The position numbers were made by a program, and so were the translations under genes. Below, in pieces: positions 33,001 to 40,037 of a stretch of 64,000 nt of DNA. Source of the stretch: Desulfuromonadales bacterium. GTDB lineage: Bacteria > Desulfobacterota > Desulfuromonadia > Desulfuromonadales > JACZKF01. The notes under the pieces are model-generated. The model did no database searches. It saw only the letters and a program-made list of their open reading frames with translations, and was not told the origin of the DNA. The stretch is from positions 27,490 to 91,489 of the forward strand of contig JARFUG010000001.1 in NCBI GenBank assembly GCA_029289095.1. Reading direction: 5' to 3'. How positions within the stretch are numbered: the first letter of the stretch is position 1; each line of letters begins with the position of its first letter.

Positions 33001-34581
33001 GAGCTTCGCACCGCCAACCCCCAGGCGCGCATCTCCGTCAAGGTTCCGGCGGTGGCCGGGATCGGCACCATCAGCCTCGGCATCGCCAAGGCCGGCGCCG
33101 ACATCATCACCATCAGCGGCTACGACGGGGGGACGGGGGCGGCCCGCAAGCACGCCATCAAATTCGTCGGCCTGCCGGCCGAGATCGGCGTGAGCGAGGC
33201 GCACCGCGCCCTCACAGCGGCCGGACTTCGCCAGAAGGTCGAGATCTGGGCAGACGGCGGCGCCCGCACCGGGCGCGACGTCGTCAAGCTGATCCTGCTG
33301 GGAGCCAACCGCGTCGGCTTCGGCACGTTGCCGATGATCGTGATCGGCTGCACCACCTGCCGCGGGTGCCACCTCGACACCTGCCACGTGGGGATCGCAA
33401 CGCAGATCGATTCGAACAAGGAAGCGGAGGCGCGGGGGCTCAAGCGCTTCGTTCCCCGTGTTCTGGAGCACGGCATCATCTACCAGACGACATTCTTCCG
33501 GGCCCTCGGCGACGAGATCCGGGGGATCACCGCCCGCCTCGGCTTCAGCCGCACGCAGGATCTCGTCGGCCGGGCCGATCTGCTGGTGCAGGAGCGCGGG
33601 ACCGAGCGCCTCGACGTCTCCGAACTCCTCATCCCCGCGGCGATCGGGGGAGCCTTTGCCGAAAGCAAGGTGCGCATCATCCGAAAACCGTTGAACTACC
33701 TCACCTCTCTGATCTCCACCCTTGTCGTCGAAGGGTTCGATGCCGGCGAGGAGAGGGTTCGCTACGACGATGACGCCGCCTCGAGCGCCGATCGCGCCAT
33801 CGGCACCAAGCTCGCCGGCGCCATGACCCGGGCGCGCGCCGAGGGGCGCTACACGGGCGAACAGACGGCTCTTCTGCATTTTCGCCGCGATTCCATCCCC
33901 GGCAACGGCCTGGCCGCCTTCAACATCCCGGGGATCAACATCCGCGTCGAGGGGGGGGCGCAGGACGGCGTCGCCAAGGGGGCGCGCGGCGGCAAGATCG
34001 TCGTTCTCAAGGGGGAGAACCGCTCCGGCCTGCGGGTCGGAGGTTCCGTGGGGAAGGGTCTCGCCTACGGCGCGACGGGGGGGACGATCTTCGTCCAGGG
34101 GGACGCCGACAGCCGGGCCTGCATTCGCCTTTCGGGGGCCGACGTCGTCATCGGGGGGCGCATCCGCCGCCCCCTCGATGATGCCGCCGGGAACCTGGCC
34201 GGCCGCGCCAACCTCAAGGGGTTCGCCTTCGAGTACATGACGGCCGGTCGCGTCGTCGTTCTGGGAGATCCCGGCCCCTGGATCTGCTCGGGGATGACCG
34301 GCGGGACCGTCTACTGCCGCCTCGACCCGGAGATGGGGATGGACATCGAGGCCCTGCGAAGGCGCCTCGCCGCCGGCGCCCGGGTCGAAATCCGGCCGAT
34401 GGAAGAACAGGATGTGGCCGCGGTCGGCGAGCTTCTGCTGCAGTACCACCGCGAGCTTCTTCATTCCCATCAGGCCGAGGAGGCCGACCGGGTCGAGCGG
34501 ACCCTTGCCCGTTGCCGCAGCGCCTTCGTCAAGATCGTTCCCGAGGGCTCGCCGGTGCGCCCCCCCGTGACAACCGAGTAG
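30049..34581 (+). CDS. gltB: Glutamate synthase large subunit
   Basis: The 1510-residue protein has the four GOGAT domains. The class II amidotransferase has its nucleophile Cys19 (ERDGCAIIGY) after a removable propeptide. A central domain follows, then the FMN domain with the 3Fe-4S motif CTTCRGCHLDTC at residues 1101-1112, then the GltB-type beta-helix (GGKIVVLKGENRSGL, GATGGTIFVQGDADS). It transfers the glutamine amide nitrogen to 2-oxoglutarate. No small subunit (gltD) lies next to it, so it may use ferredoxin or a distant partner. With nif genes present, it assimilates fixed nitrogen together with glutamine synthetase. Confidence 0.92.
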   Translation: MYIHPDDPSGLVPSERDGCAIIGYINKAGEPTHGNVQRTIDALIKMGHRAGEIGGEGDGCGVLTDIPRRLWREYLTVAGHPPELAHSPGFVLGHLLVPREALGSDPLIREKILERLQKSGARVLIEHPGPVRSEVLSPSARKNEPLFWQTALLFDETDQLPARLHALHLAIETETPVHVASLSNRVASYKIQGAPEILSRYYPELKRRDFLSSVTIGHSRFSTNTLPTVLRAQPFSLLGHNGEINTIARLREEARMLGISLPPGGSDSQDLNRTLEGLIHQFGLTLFEAMEFVFPPIVSEMEKMPLELQELYSYFRRVFSASAQGPAAIIARHQDRCVFSVDAMGLRPLWFGETGKEYFASSEWGVVPHEELLEDPRPLAPGEKIGVRLAEGKKVRVLEHEDLRREVRSFFGRRTSLSAHAKALQTPEAVEPLREESFSRGSELLRANLLTALGWRNSDLLNLRDAARTGEEPIASLGYDGPLAALAQRRQNLSDFFKEQVAVVTNPAIDRERESEHFSTRVYLGPRPRLRVPAKQGVRIEVPLLLGGGHRAPTHEEEALALACGSATLETLLGRFRSGERAGHRLLSCALRNGESVPDALERLAEEARSAAGRGIPLLVLDDSLAFTRGRTFLDPFLAVAAIHRALKGSRDRAGVNLRRKVSLVVRSGALRNLHDLIFCLGMGADALCPYLMWEEAAARADSGVANLLGALSKGLEKVISTMGTHEIGGYGKYFASIGLAPDIAALFETPDFCGSPKGGLSFARIEEDARERAATARSKKEEPVPAQFRLYPRIWKMVGQVAKMEESYADLSRLIRKLEAENPLAIRHLLDFRFTEELRVDPQEVDASVGGHDLPILFSAMSFGSQGETPFRIYAEAARRLNIVCMNGEGGEIGDMLGKYRRNRGQQIASGRFGVHMALLNSADFLEIKIGQGAKPGEGGHLPGFKVTEKIAAARNAIPGIGLISPSNNHDIYSIEDLAQIIEELRTANPQARISVKVPAVAGIGTISLGIAKAGADIITISGYDGGTGAARKHAIKFVGLPAEIGVSEAHRALTAAGLRQKVEIWADGGARTGRDVVKLILLGANRVGFGTLPMIVIGCTTCRGCHLDTCHVGIATQIDSNKEAEARGLKRFVPRVLEHGIIYQTTFFRALGDEIRGITARLGFSRTQDLVGRADLLVQERGTERLDVSELLIPAAIGGAFAESKVRIIRKPLNYLTSLISTLVVEGFDAGEERVRYDDDAASSADRAIGTKLAGAMTRARAEGRYTGEQTALLHFRRDSIPGNGLAAFNIPGINIRVEGGAQDGVAKGARGGKIVVLKGENRSGLRVGGSVGKGLAYGATGGTIFVQGDADSRACIRLSGADVVIGGRIRRPLDDAAGNLAGRANLKGFAFEYMTAGRVVVLGDPGPWICSGMTGGTVYCRLDPEMGMDIEALRRRLAAGARVEIRPMEEQDVAAVGELLLQYHRELLHSHQAEEADRVERTLARCRSAFVKIVPEGSPVRPPVTTE

Positions 34582-34698
34582 GCCGTTTCGAGCGGACCTT
34601 GCAGCACGGCGGAAATCGACTACACTTGAGGAGTTGTTCGGCTGCTGCACCCCAAGCGGACATCCGACTTTCTTTTACTTGATGCCCAGGAGGAACCA

Positions 34699-34857
34699 AT
34701 GGAGAAATACCGCTGCGTCATCTGTGACTACATCTACGATCCCGCCGAAGGCGACTCGGCCAACGGCATCGCTCCCGGCACCCCGTTCTCCGACCTTCCC
34801 GACGACTGGGTTTGCCCCCTGTGCGGCGCCGACAAGTCGAATTTCGAAGTCGTCTGA
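34699..34857 (+). CDS. Rubredoxin
   Basis: A 52-residue rubredoxin. The two CxxC knuckles, CVIC at residues 6-9 and CPLC at about 39-42, bind a single Fe, and [20 protein letters not shown] are standard family segments. It is a small cytosolic one-electron carrier, often donating to peroxide or superoxide reductases, or in sulfate and metal reducers. AGGAGG at 34689-34694 supports ATG 34699. The ferredoxin gene follows after 71 bases, and the lipoate genes come after it. Confidence 0.95.
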   Translation: MEKYRCVICDYIYDPAEGDSANGIAPGTPFSDLPDDWVCPLCGADKSNFEVV

Positions 34858-34928
34858 TCCGCTCTTTGCGCATTCCCGGGCGCCTTCCGGTCCGGAACTT
34901 CGCACGAACCACTCAAAGGAGACCGTCA

Positions 34929-35120
34929 ATGGCCAAGACCCCCTATGTCGATCAGGATGTCTGCATCAGTTGTAACCTCTGTGTCGATGTCGCCCCGGAA
35001 GTCTTCCGCATGAACGACGACGGACTTGCGGAAGTCTACGAGCCCGCCGGCGCCCCGGAAGAAAAGATCCAGGAAGCGATCGATTCGTGCCCGGTGGCCT
35101 GTATCCATTGGGAGGACTAG
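34929..35120 (+). CDS. Single-cluster [4Fe-4S] ferredoxin
   Basis: A 63-residue ferredoxin. CISCNLC (residues 12-18) and the distal CPVAC near the end (about 54-58) provide the ligands of one cluster, as in Desulfovibrio ferredoxin I-type proteins. VAPEVFRMNDDGLAEV is a typical central segment. AAAGGAGA lies 8 bases before ATG 34929. The gene overlaps the possible early start of lipB. It might supply electrons to LipA, which needs a low-potential reductant; that link is inferred from location. Confidence 0.93.
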   Translation: MAKTPYVDQDVCISCNLCVDVAPEVFRMNDDGLAEVYEPAGAPEEKIQEAIDSCPVACIHWED

Positions 35121-35839
35121 CTCTCGACGTTCATGCCGCCCCGAGGCCCCGGTTCCGGACCCTGCGCCCGGGGCGGCTCCCCTATGCTGATGCCGTGGCC
35201 CTGCAGGAGCGGCTTCTGGAGAGGCGCCGCGACGCCGACGAGGATTATCTCGTTCTTCTCGAACATCCGCCTGTCATCACCCTCGGGCGGCGGGGGCGTA
35301 CCGAGCATCTGCTCGCCTCCCCGGACGAACTCGCTGCCCGAGGCATCGAATTCGAGGAATCCGGGCGAGGCGGAGACGTGACCTTTCACGGCCCCGGTCA
35401 ACTCGTCGGCTATCCGATCCTCGACCTCACGCACCTGGGCCGGGACCTGCATGCCTACCTGCGGCATCTGGAGGAGGTTCTCCTGCGCACCCTCGGCGCC
35501 TTCGGCATCGCCGGGGAGCGTCTCCCCGGAAAGACCGGCGTCTGGGTCGACGGGGCCAAGATCGCCTCCATAGGCGTCGGCGTCCGGCGCTGGATCGCCT
35601 GGCACGGCTTTGCCCTCAACGTCTCGACCGACCTCTCGGGTTTCGGGGCCATCGTTCCGTGCGGCCTGCCGGACGTCTCGATGACGACCCTGGAGCGGAT
35701 CGTCGGCCGTTGCGTCCCCCTCAAGGAGGTGGAAGAGGCGATCATCGCCTCCTTTTCCGACGTATTCTGCGCCGTTCACGCCGGCGACATCGCAGGTGAA
35801 GATGACATCCCCGACCCGCTGCAAACCCGACTGGCTTAA
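35087..35839 (+). CDS. lipB: Octanoyltransferase LipB
   Basis: The 250-residue frame holds LipB: RGGDVTFHGPGQLVGYPI (the RGG-HGPGQ motif), KIASIGVGVRRWIAWHGFALNV with the catalytic Lys, and IVPCGLPDVSMTTLE with the nucleophilic Cys. It moves octanoyl from acyl carrier protein to lipoyl domains. The true start is uncertain. GTG 35087 overlaps the ferredoxin gene; TTG 35108 is the alternative with less overlap. The lipoyl-dependent odhB enzyme is encoded elsewhere in the window. lipA overlaps its 3' end. Confidence 0.9.
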   Translation: MPGGLYPLGGLALDVHAAPRPRFRTLRPGRLPYADAVALQERLLERRRDADEDYLVLLEHPPVITLGRRGRTEHLLASPDELAARGIEFEESGRGGDVTFHGPGQLVGYPILDLTHLGRDLHAYLRHLEEVLLRTLGAFGIAGERLPGKTGVWVDGAKIASIGVGVRRWIAWHGFALNVSTDLSGFGAIVPCGLPDVSMTTLERIVGRCVPLKEVEEAIIASFSDVFCAVHAGDIAGEDDIPDPLQTRLA

Positions 35840-36674
35840 GGTCCGCTTCCAAGCGGGCCCCAACGTCGCCCGCATCGAGCGCCTTCACAGGGAGCAGGGC
35901 CTGCACACCGTCTGCCGCAGCGCCGCCTGCCCCAATCAGGGCGAGTGCTGGAGCCGCGGCGTCGCCACCTTCATGATCCTTGGCAACCGGTGCACCCGCA
36001 CCTGCACCTTCTGCAACGTGGAGAAGGCCCCTCCCGCTCCCCCCGATCCGCAGGAACCCCGGAAGATCGCAGACGCCGTCGCCATCCTCGCCCTTGCCCA
36101 CGCCGTCGTCACCACCGTCACCCGCGACGATCTTCCCGACGGAGGCGCCTCCCATTTTGCCGCCGTCACCAAAGCGATCCGGGACAAGGCCCCGGGCTGC
36201 CGCATCGAACTGCTCATCTCCGACCTGAAGGGGAATTTGGAGGCGCTGCGCACCATCATCGAGGCCTCCCCCGAGGTCCTGGGCCACAACATCGAGACCG
36301 TCCCGCGGCTCTACCCGCAAGTGCGTGCTGGGGCCGATTACGCACGTTCCCTGAAAGTGCTGGAAACAGCCGCCGAACTGGCTCCGCAGATCCCCACCAA
36401 GTCGGGGCTCATGCTCGGCTTGGGAGAGGATCGCGAGGAGATCCTGTCGGTCCTCGGCGACCTGCGCAAGGCCGGGTGCGCCTTTCTCACCCTGGGGCAG
36501 TATCTCGCTCCCACGCAGCGCCATCACCCGGTCATGCGTTACGTCCCCCCCGAAGAGTTCGACGAGCTTCGGCGCCGCGCGCTGGAATTCGGCTTCACCC
36601 ACGTGGAGGCCGGTCCGCTGGTGCGCTCCTCCTACCATGCCGAGGAGCAGTTCAGGGAGGGCGCCCATGGCTGA
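35802..36674 (+). CDS. lipA: Lipoyl synthase LipA
   Basis: The 290-residue radical-SAM enzyme has the auxiliary-cluster motif CRSAACPNQGEC at about residues 38-49, the radical-SAM motif CTRTCTFC at about 64-71, and the terminal RSSYHAEE whose Ser binds the auxiliary cluster. It inserts two sulfurs into protein-bound octanoyl groups, sacrificing its auxiliary cluster. ATG 35802 is used; GTG 35796 is possible. It overlaps lipB by 38 bases and trxB by 8 bases. Confidence 0.95.
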   Translation: MTSPTRCKPDWLKVRFQAGPNVARIERLHREQGLHTVCRSAACPNQGECWSRGVATFMILGNRCTRTCTFCNVEKAPPAPPDPQEPRKIADAVAILALAHAVVTTVTRDDLPDGGASHFAAVTKAIRDKAPGCRIELLISDLKGNLEALRTIIEASPEVLGHNIETVPRLYPQVRAGADYARSLKVLETAAELAPQIPTKSGLMLGLGEDREEILSVLGDLRKAGCAFLTLGQYLAPTQRHHPVMRYVPPEEFDELRRRALEFGFTHVEAGPLVRSSYHAEEQFREGAHG

Positions 36675-37623
36675 GCTCGAAGGAGTTCACGAAACGATCA
36701 TCCTCGGATCGGGACCTGCGGGGCTGACGGCGGCGATCTACGCCGCCAGAAGCCGCTGCTGCCCCCTGCTCATCCACGGCCGCCAACCTGGAGGGCAGCT
36801 CACGACCACCACGATCATCGAAAACTACCCCGGCTTTGCCAACGGTGTCGAAGGCACCTTCCTCATGGCGGAGATGGAGAAGCAGGCCGCCCGCTTCGGC
36901 ACGCGTTTCGTCGAAGGGGAAGTCACCCGGGTCGAACTCGCCGAGCGCCCCTACCGGGTCTGGGTCGACGAGACGAGCTATGCGTGCGAGACGCTGATCA
37001 TCGCCACCGGAGCCTCTCCCAAGATGCTGGGACTGCCCAACGAGTGGTCGCTCTACGGCAGAGGGGTCTCGGTCTGCGCCACCTGCGACGGCTTTTTCTA
37101 CAAGGAGCGCGACGTGGTCGTCGTCGGAGGGGGCGACACCGCCGTGGAGGAAGCGAGTTTTCTCGCCCGCTTCGCCCGCAAGGTGACGGTGGTGCACCGG
37201 CGCAACAGCCTGAGGGCCACCCCCACCCTGCAGGAGCGCGCCAAGCTGAACAAGCGCATCGAATTTCGCTGGGAGACGATGGTCACCGGCATCCTCGAAG
37301 ACGAACGGGGGGTGACGGGGGTGCGCCTTCGCCACATCCCCTCGGGGATGGAGGGGGAGATCCCCTGCGACGGTCTCTTCGTCGCCATCGGCCATACCCC
37401 CAATACCGCCCTTTTTCAGGGAAAACTGGAAATGGACGTAGAAGGGTATATCTTTACACGCAACCACACCGAAACGAACATTCCCGGCGTCTTCGCCGCA
37501 GGGGACGTGCAGGATCCGCACTTTCGCCAGGCCATCACCGCGGCAGCCTCCGGGTGCATGGCGGCCATGCAGGCCGAACGCTATCTTGAGTCGCTCTTCG
37601 AGAAAAAAAAGGGGTACACATGA
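36667..37623 (+). CDS. trxB: Thioredoxin reductase
   Basis: The 318-residue protein has an FAD-binding ILGSGPAGLTAAIYAAR, the redox-active CATC at about residues 140-143 (VCATCDGFF), the NAD(P)-binding VVGGGDTAVEEA and the C-terminal GVFAAGDVQDPHFRQAITAAASG. It reduces thioredoxin with NADPH. It overlaps lipA (8 bases), and its stop overlaps the next ATG (ATGA), making a tight lipB-lipA-trxB-flavin-protein operon. Confidence 0.94.
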   Translation: MAELEGVHETIILGSGPAGLTAAIYAARSRCCPLLIHGRQPGGQLTTTTIIENYPGFANGVEGTFLMAEMEKQAARFGTRFVEGEVTRVELAERPYRVWVDETSYACETLIIATGASPKMLGLPNEWSLYGRGVSVCATCDGFFYKERDVVVVGGGDTAVEEASFLARFARKVTVVHRRNSLRATPTLQERAKLNKRIEFRWETMVTGILEDERGVTGVRLRHIPSGMEGEIPCDGLFVAIGHTPNTALFQGKLEMDVEGYIFTRNHTETNIPGVFAAGDVQDPHFRQAITAAASGCMAAMQAERYLESLFEKKKGYT

Positions 37624-38024
37624 TCTCGGAAAAAATGAAGAAATTCATCGAGGCCATCAATTACGCCTACGTCGCCTCCGCCGACCAGCGCTCCCGTCCT
37701 CACCTGGCGGCCGGAAGCGGAATCCGCATCCCCGACCCCCACCATATCACCTTCGAGGCGTGGTTCTGCCACAAGACGCTGGAAAACGTGGCCGAGGTCC
37801 CCCGCCTCGCTATCGTCATCGTCGACCCCTCGAGCGGCGCCGGATACCAGTTCCTCGGGCGCGTGGAGAAGACCGACGAGATCGGCATTCTCAACGGCTA
37901 CGCGCCGGAACTCGAAGAGCCGGGCCTTCCTCAGGTCGAAACGCGCATGGTCGTGCAGGTGGAGGAGGTCCTCGAGTTCTCCCACGGACCCCACACCGAT
38001 CACCCGATCGCGGTGGAGAGCTGA
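37620..38024 (+). CDS. Pyridoxamine-5'-phosphate-oxidase-like FMN-binding split-barrel protein
   Basis: A 134-residue split-barrel flavin-binding protein of the PNPOx-like superfamily. The strands AINYAYVASADQRSRPHLAAGSG and NVAEVPRLAIVIVD, GYQFLGRVEKTD match the pattern of small members that reduce or bind FMN, F420 or heme. The substrate is unknown. It is the last gene of the lipoate operon, and a terminator follows at 38052-38080. Confidence 0.8.
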   Translation: MISEKMKKFIEAINYAYVASADQRSRPHLAAGSGIRIPDPHHITFEAWFCHKTLENVAEVPRLAIVIVDPSSGAGYQFLGRVEKTDEIGILNGYAPELEEPGLPQVETRMVVQVEEVLEFSHGPHTDHPIAVES

Positions 38025-38051
38025 AACCCTCGTCCCAATCGCAGCGCATTA

Positions 38052-38080
38052 GGGCGGCCTCGGGCCGCCCTTCGCATTTG
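38052..38080 (+). terminator. Terminator of the lipB-lipA-trxB operon
   Basis: GGGCGGCC and GGCCGCCC pair around TCG, followed by TTCGCATTT. Confidence 0.7.
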
Positions 38081-38168
38081 AGGCCGATTCGAGACTTTCG
38101 TTCCATAGAGCCGAAAAGGCGCCAGTGGTATCCTGTAGGGAACGATTATCATTCCTGAACAGACGTCT

Positions 38169-40037
38169 ATGGAACATCTGAGACTTTTATTGCTCGAGGA
38201 TTCCGAAAATGACGCCCTGCTGCTGCGGCATCAGCTCGAGCACAGCGGCGTGGCGTTCGAGCTGCGACGGATACAGACCGAGGCCGAACTCCTCGCGTCC
38301 CTCGAGGAAGGGGGGTGGAGCCTCGTCATCGGCGACTACCACCTTCCCGGTTTCAACGGCCTGGCTGCCCTGCGGATCGTGCGGAACCACGATCCGGACC
38401 TCCCCTTCATCATGGTCTCGGGCACCAAGGGAGAAGAGTTCGCCGTCGAGGCGATGAGGGCGGGCGCCGGCGATTACGTGACCAAGGACAACCTCTCCCG
38501 CCTCGTGCCGGCCATTGAAAGAGAGCTCGGCGCCCTGGCCGAACGCCGCGCCCGGCGGGAGGCGAAGGAGGCGCTTCGCCGCAGCGAGGAGGAGTTGCGA
38601 GCCTTCTTCGAAAACGCCGCCGTCGGGGTCGCCGAACTCGATGCGCAAAGCCGCATCCTGCGGGTGAACAGACGTTTCTGCGACATTCTCGGCCGCAGCG
38701 CCGAAGATCTCCTCGGCAAAAACCTGCACGAAATGACTCACCCGGATCATGTCCGCAGTGAGGAGGAAGGGTTCGCAAGTCTGCTGCGGGGGGAGAGAAA
38801 CGACTTCATCCTGGAGAAGAAGTATCTTCGGGGCGACGGTTCGAGCATCTGGGTCCAGGAGACGACCGGTCTCATCCTCACGCCCGTCAGCCGTCCCGAG
38901 CGCCTGACCTGCATCGTGCAGGACATCACCGAGCGCAGAGAAGCTGAAAAGGACCGGGAGCGCCTTCTGGCCGAACTCGACGCCACCATCGATGCGATGG
39001 CCAATGCCGTGGTGGTCTACGGCCCCGACAGCGAGATTCGGCGGATGAACCCGGCCGCCGAACGGATGCTGCGCTATCCCCCCGAGGTGCAGCAACTGCC
39101 GCTGGTCGAGCGCAAGTCGACGCTGCACCCCCAGACCCCCGAGGGAGACCCCTTCTCGCTTGAGCGCCATCCGGCGCTTCGGGCACTGCGGGGCGAAACG
39201 ATCCGTTCGGAAATCGTCGTCCTGCACCCTGAGGATGATGAGGCGCTCTGGGTCGCCATCAGCGCCTCCCCCATTCGAACCTCCCGGGGTGAGATCCTCG
39301 GCGCCGTCTCTGCCATGACCGACATCACCGACCTGCATCGCCTGCAGCAGGAGCGTGAGATTTACGTCCACTCCATTTCCCACGACCTGCGCACTCCCCT
39401 GACGGTGGTGCACGGACACGCCGAGCTCCTTAAAGATGTCTGCACGGAAGAGCAGGCGCTTCACCATGCCGAGGCGATCCTCAAAGGGGCCGAACGCATG
39501 GAGGGGATGATCCAGAACCTGGTGGAGGCCGCCCGCCTGGAGGGGAATCAGATCACGCTGCAACGCGAAGCCATCGCGCTCGAGACGTTTCTGCCCGCTT
39601 TCCTTGAGCGCTCGGCAATGGCCTTCGACACCTCGCGCATCCTTCTCGATGTCCCACCGGCCCTTCCCCCTGTTTACGCGGACCCCGCGCGTCTCGAGCG
39701 CATTCTTGCAAACCTGCTCACCAACGCCCTGAAATATTCCCCGCCAGAATCTCCAGTGAAGCTCGAGGCGCAGGCGCAGGAGGACGAGGTCCTTCTTTCG
39801 GTGCGCGACCAGGGTGAAGGGATCTCCCCGGACGACCTCCCCCACATCTTCAGGCGCTTCCACAGGCCGCGGGGAGGACGGGCGGCCGGGGGGGTCGGGC
39901 TCGGACTCTACATCACCCGCTCGCTGGTCGAGGCCCACGGCGGACGTATTCGTGTCGAGAGCGAGGCGGGCCAGGGGAGCCTCTTCACCTTCGCGCTTCC
40001 CGCAGTGCGCTCCTCCTCCGGACCGGTGACGTCGTGA
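38169..40037 (+). CDS. Sensor histidine kinase with N-terminal receiver and two PAS domains
   Basis: The protein has 622 residues. Residues of about 5-120 form a receiver (LLLEDSENDALLL; phospho-acceptor Asp in IGDYHLPGFNGL). Two PAS domains follow (about 145-270 and 275-395). Next come HisKA with the phospho-His of SISHDLRTPLTVVHG at about 405 and HATPase_c with NLLTNALKYSPP and GVGLGLYITRS. There is no membrane segment, so it is cytosolic. Its ATG 38169 is about 90 bases past the preceding terminator. The following kinase starts by overlap (GTG inside its stop region), so the three signalling genes are one operon. Confidence 0.9.
   Translation: MEHLRLLLLEDSENDALLLRHQLEHSGVAFELRRIQTEAELLASLEEGGWSLVIGDYHLPGFNGLAALRIVRNHDPDLPFIMVSGTKGEEFAVEAMRAGAGDYVTKDNLSRLVPAIERELGALAERRARREAKEALRRSEEELRAFFENAAVGVAELDAQSRILRVNRRFCDILGRSAEDLLGKNLHEMTHPDHVRSEEEGFASLLRGERNDFILEKKYLRGDGSSIWVQETTGLILTPVSRPERLTCIVQDITERREAEKDRERLLAELDATIDAMANAVVVYGPDSEIRRMNPAAERMLRYPPEVQQLPLVERKSTLHPQTPEGDPFSLERHPALRALRGETIRSEIVVLHPEDDEALWVAISASPIRTSRGEILGAVSAMTDITDLHRLQQEREIYVHSISHDLRTPLTVVHGHAELLKDVCTEEQALHHAEAILKGAERMEGMIQNLVEAARLEGNQITLQREAIALETFLPAFLERSAMAFDTSRILLDVPPALPPVYADPARLERILANLLTNALKYSPPESPVKLEAQAQEDEVLLSVRDQGEGISPDDLPHIFRRFHRPRGGRAAGGVGLGLYITRSLVEAHGGRIRVESEAGQGSLFTFALPAVRSSSGPVTS

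Noticed and set aside
31810..34650. A 946-codon minus-strand frame opposite gltB
   Set aside because: It is a shadow of gltB in a GC-rich gene and shows no known domain.
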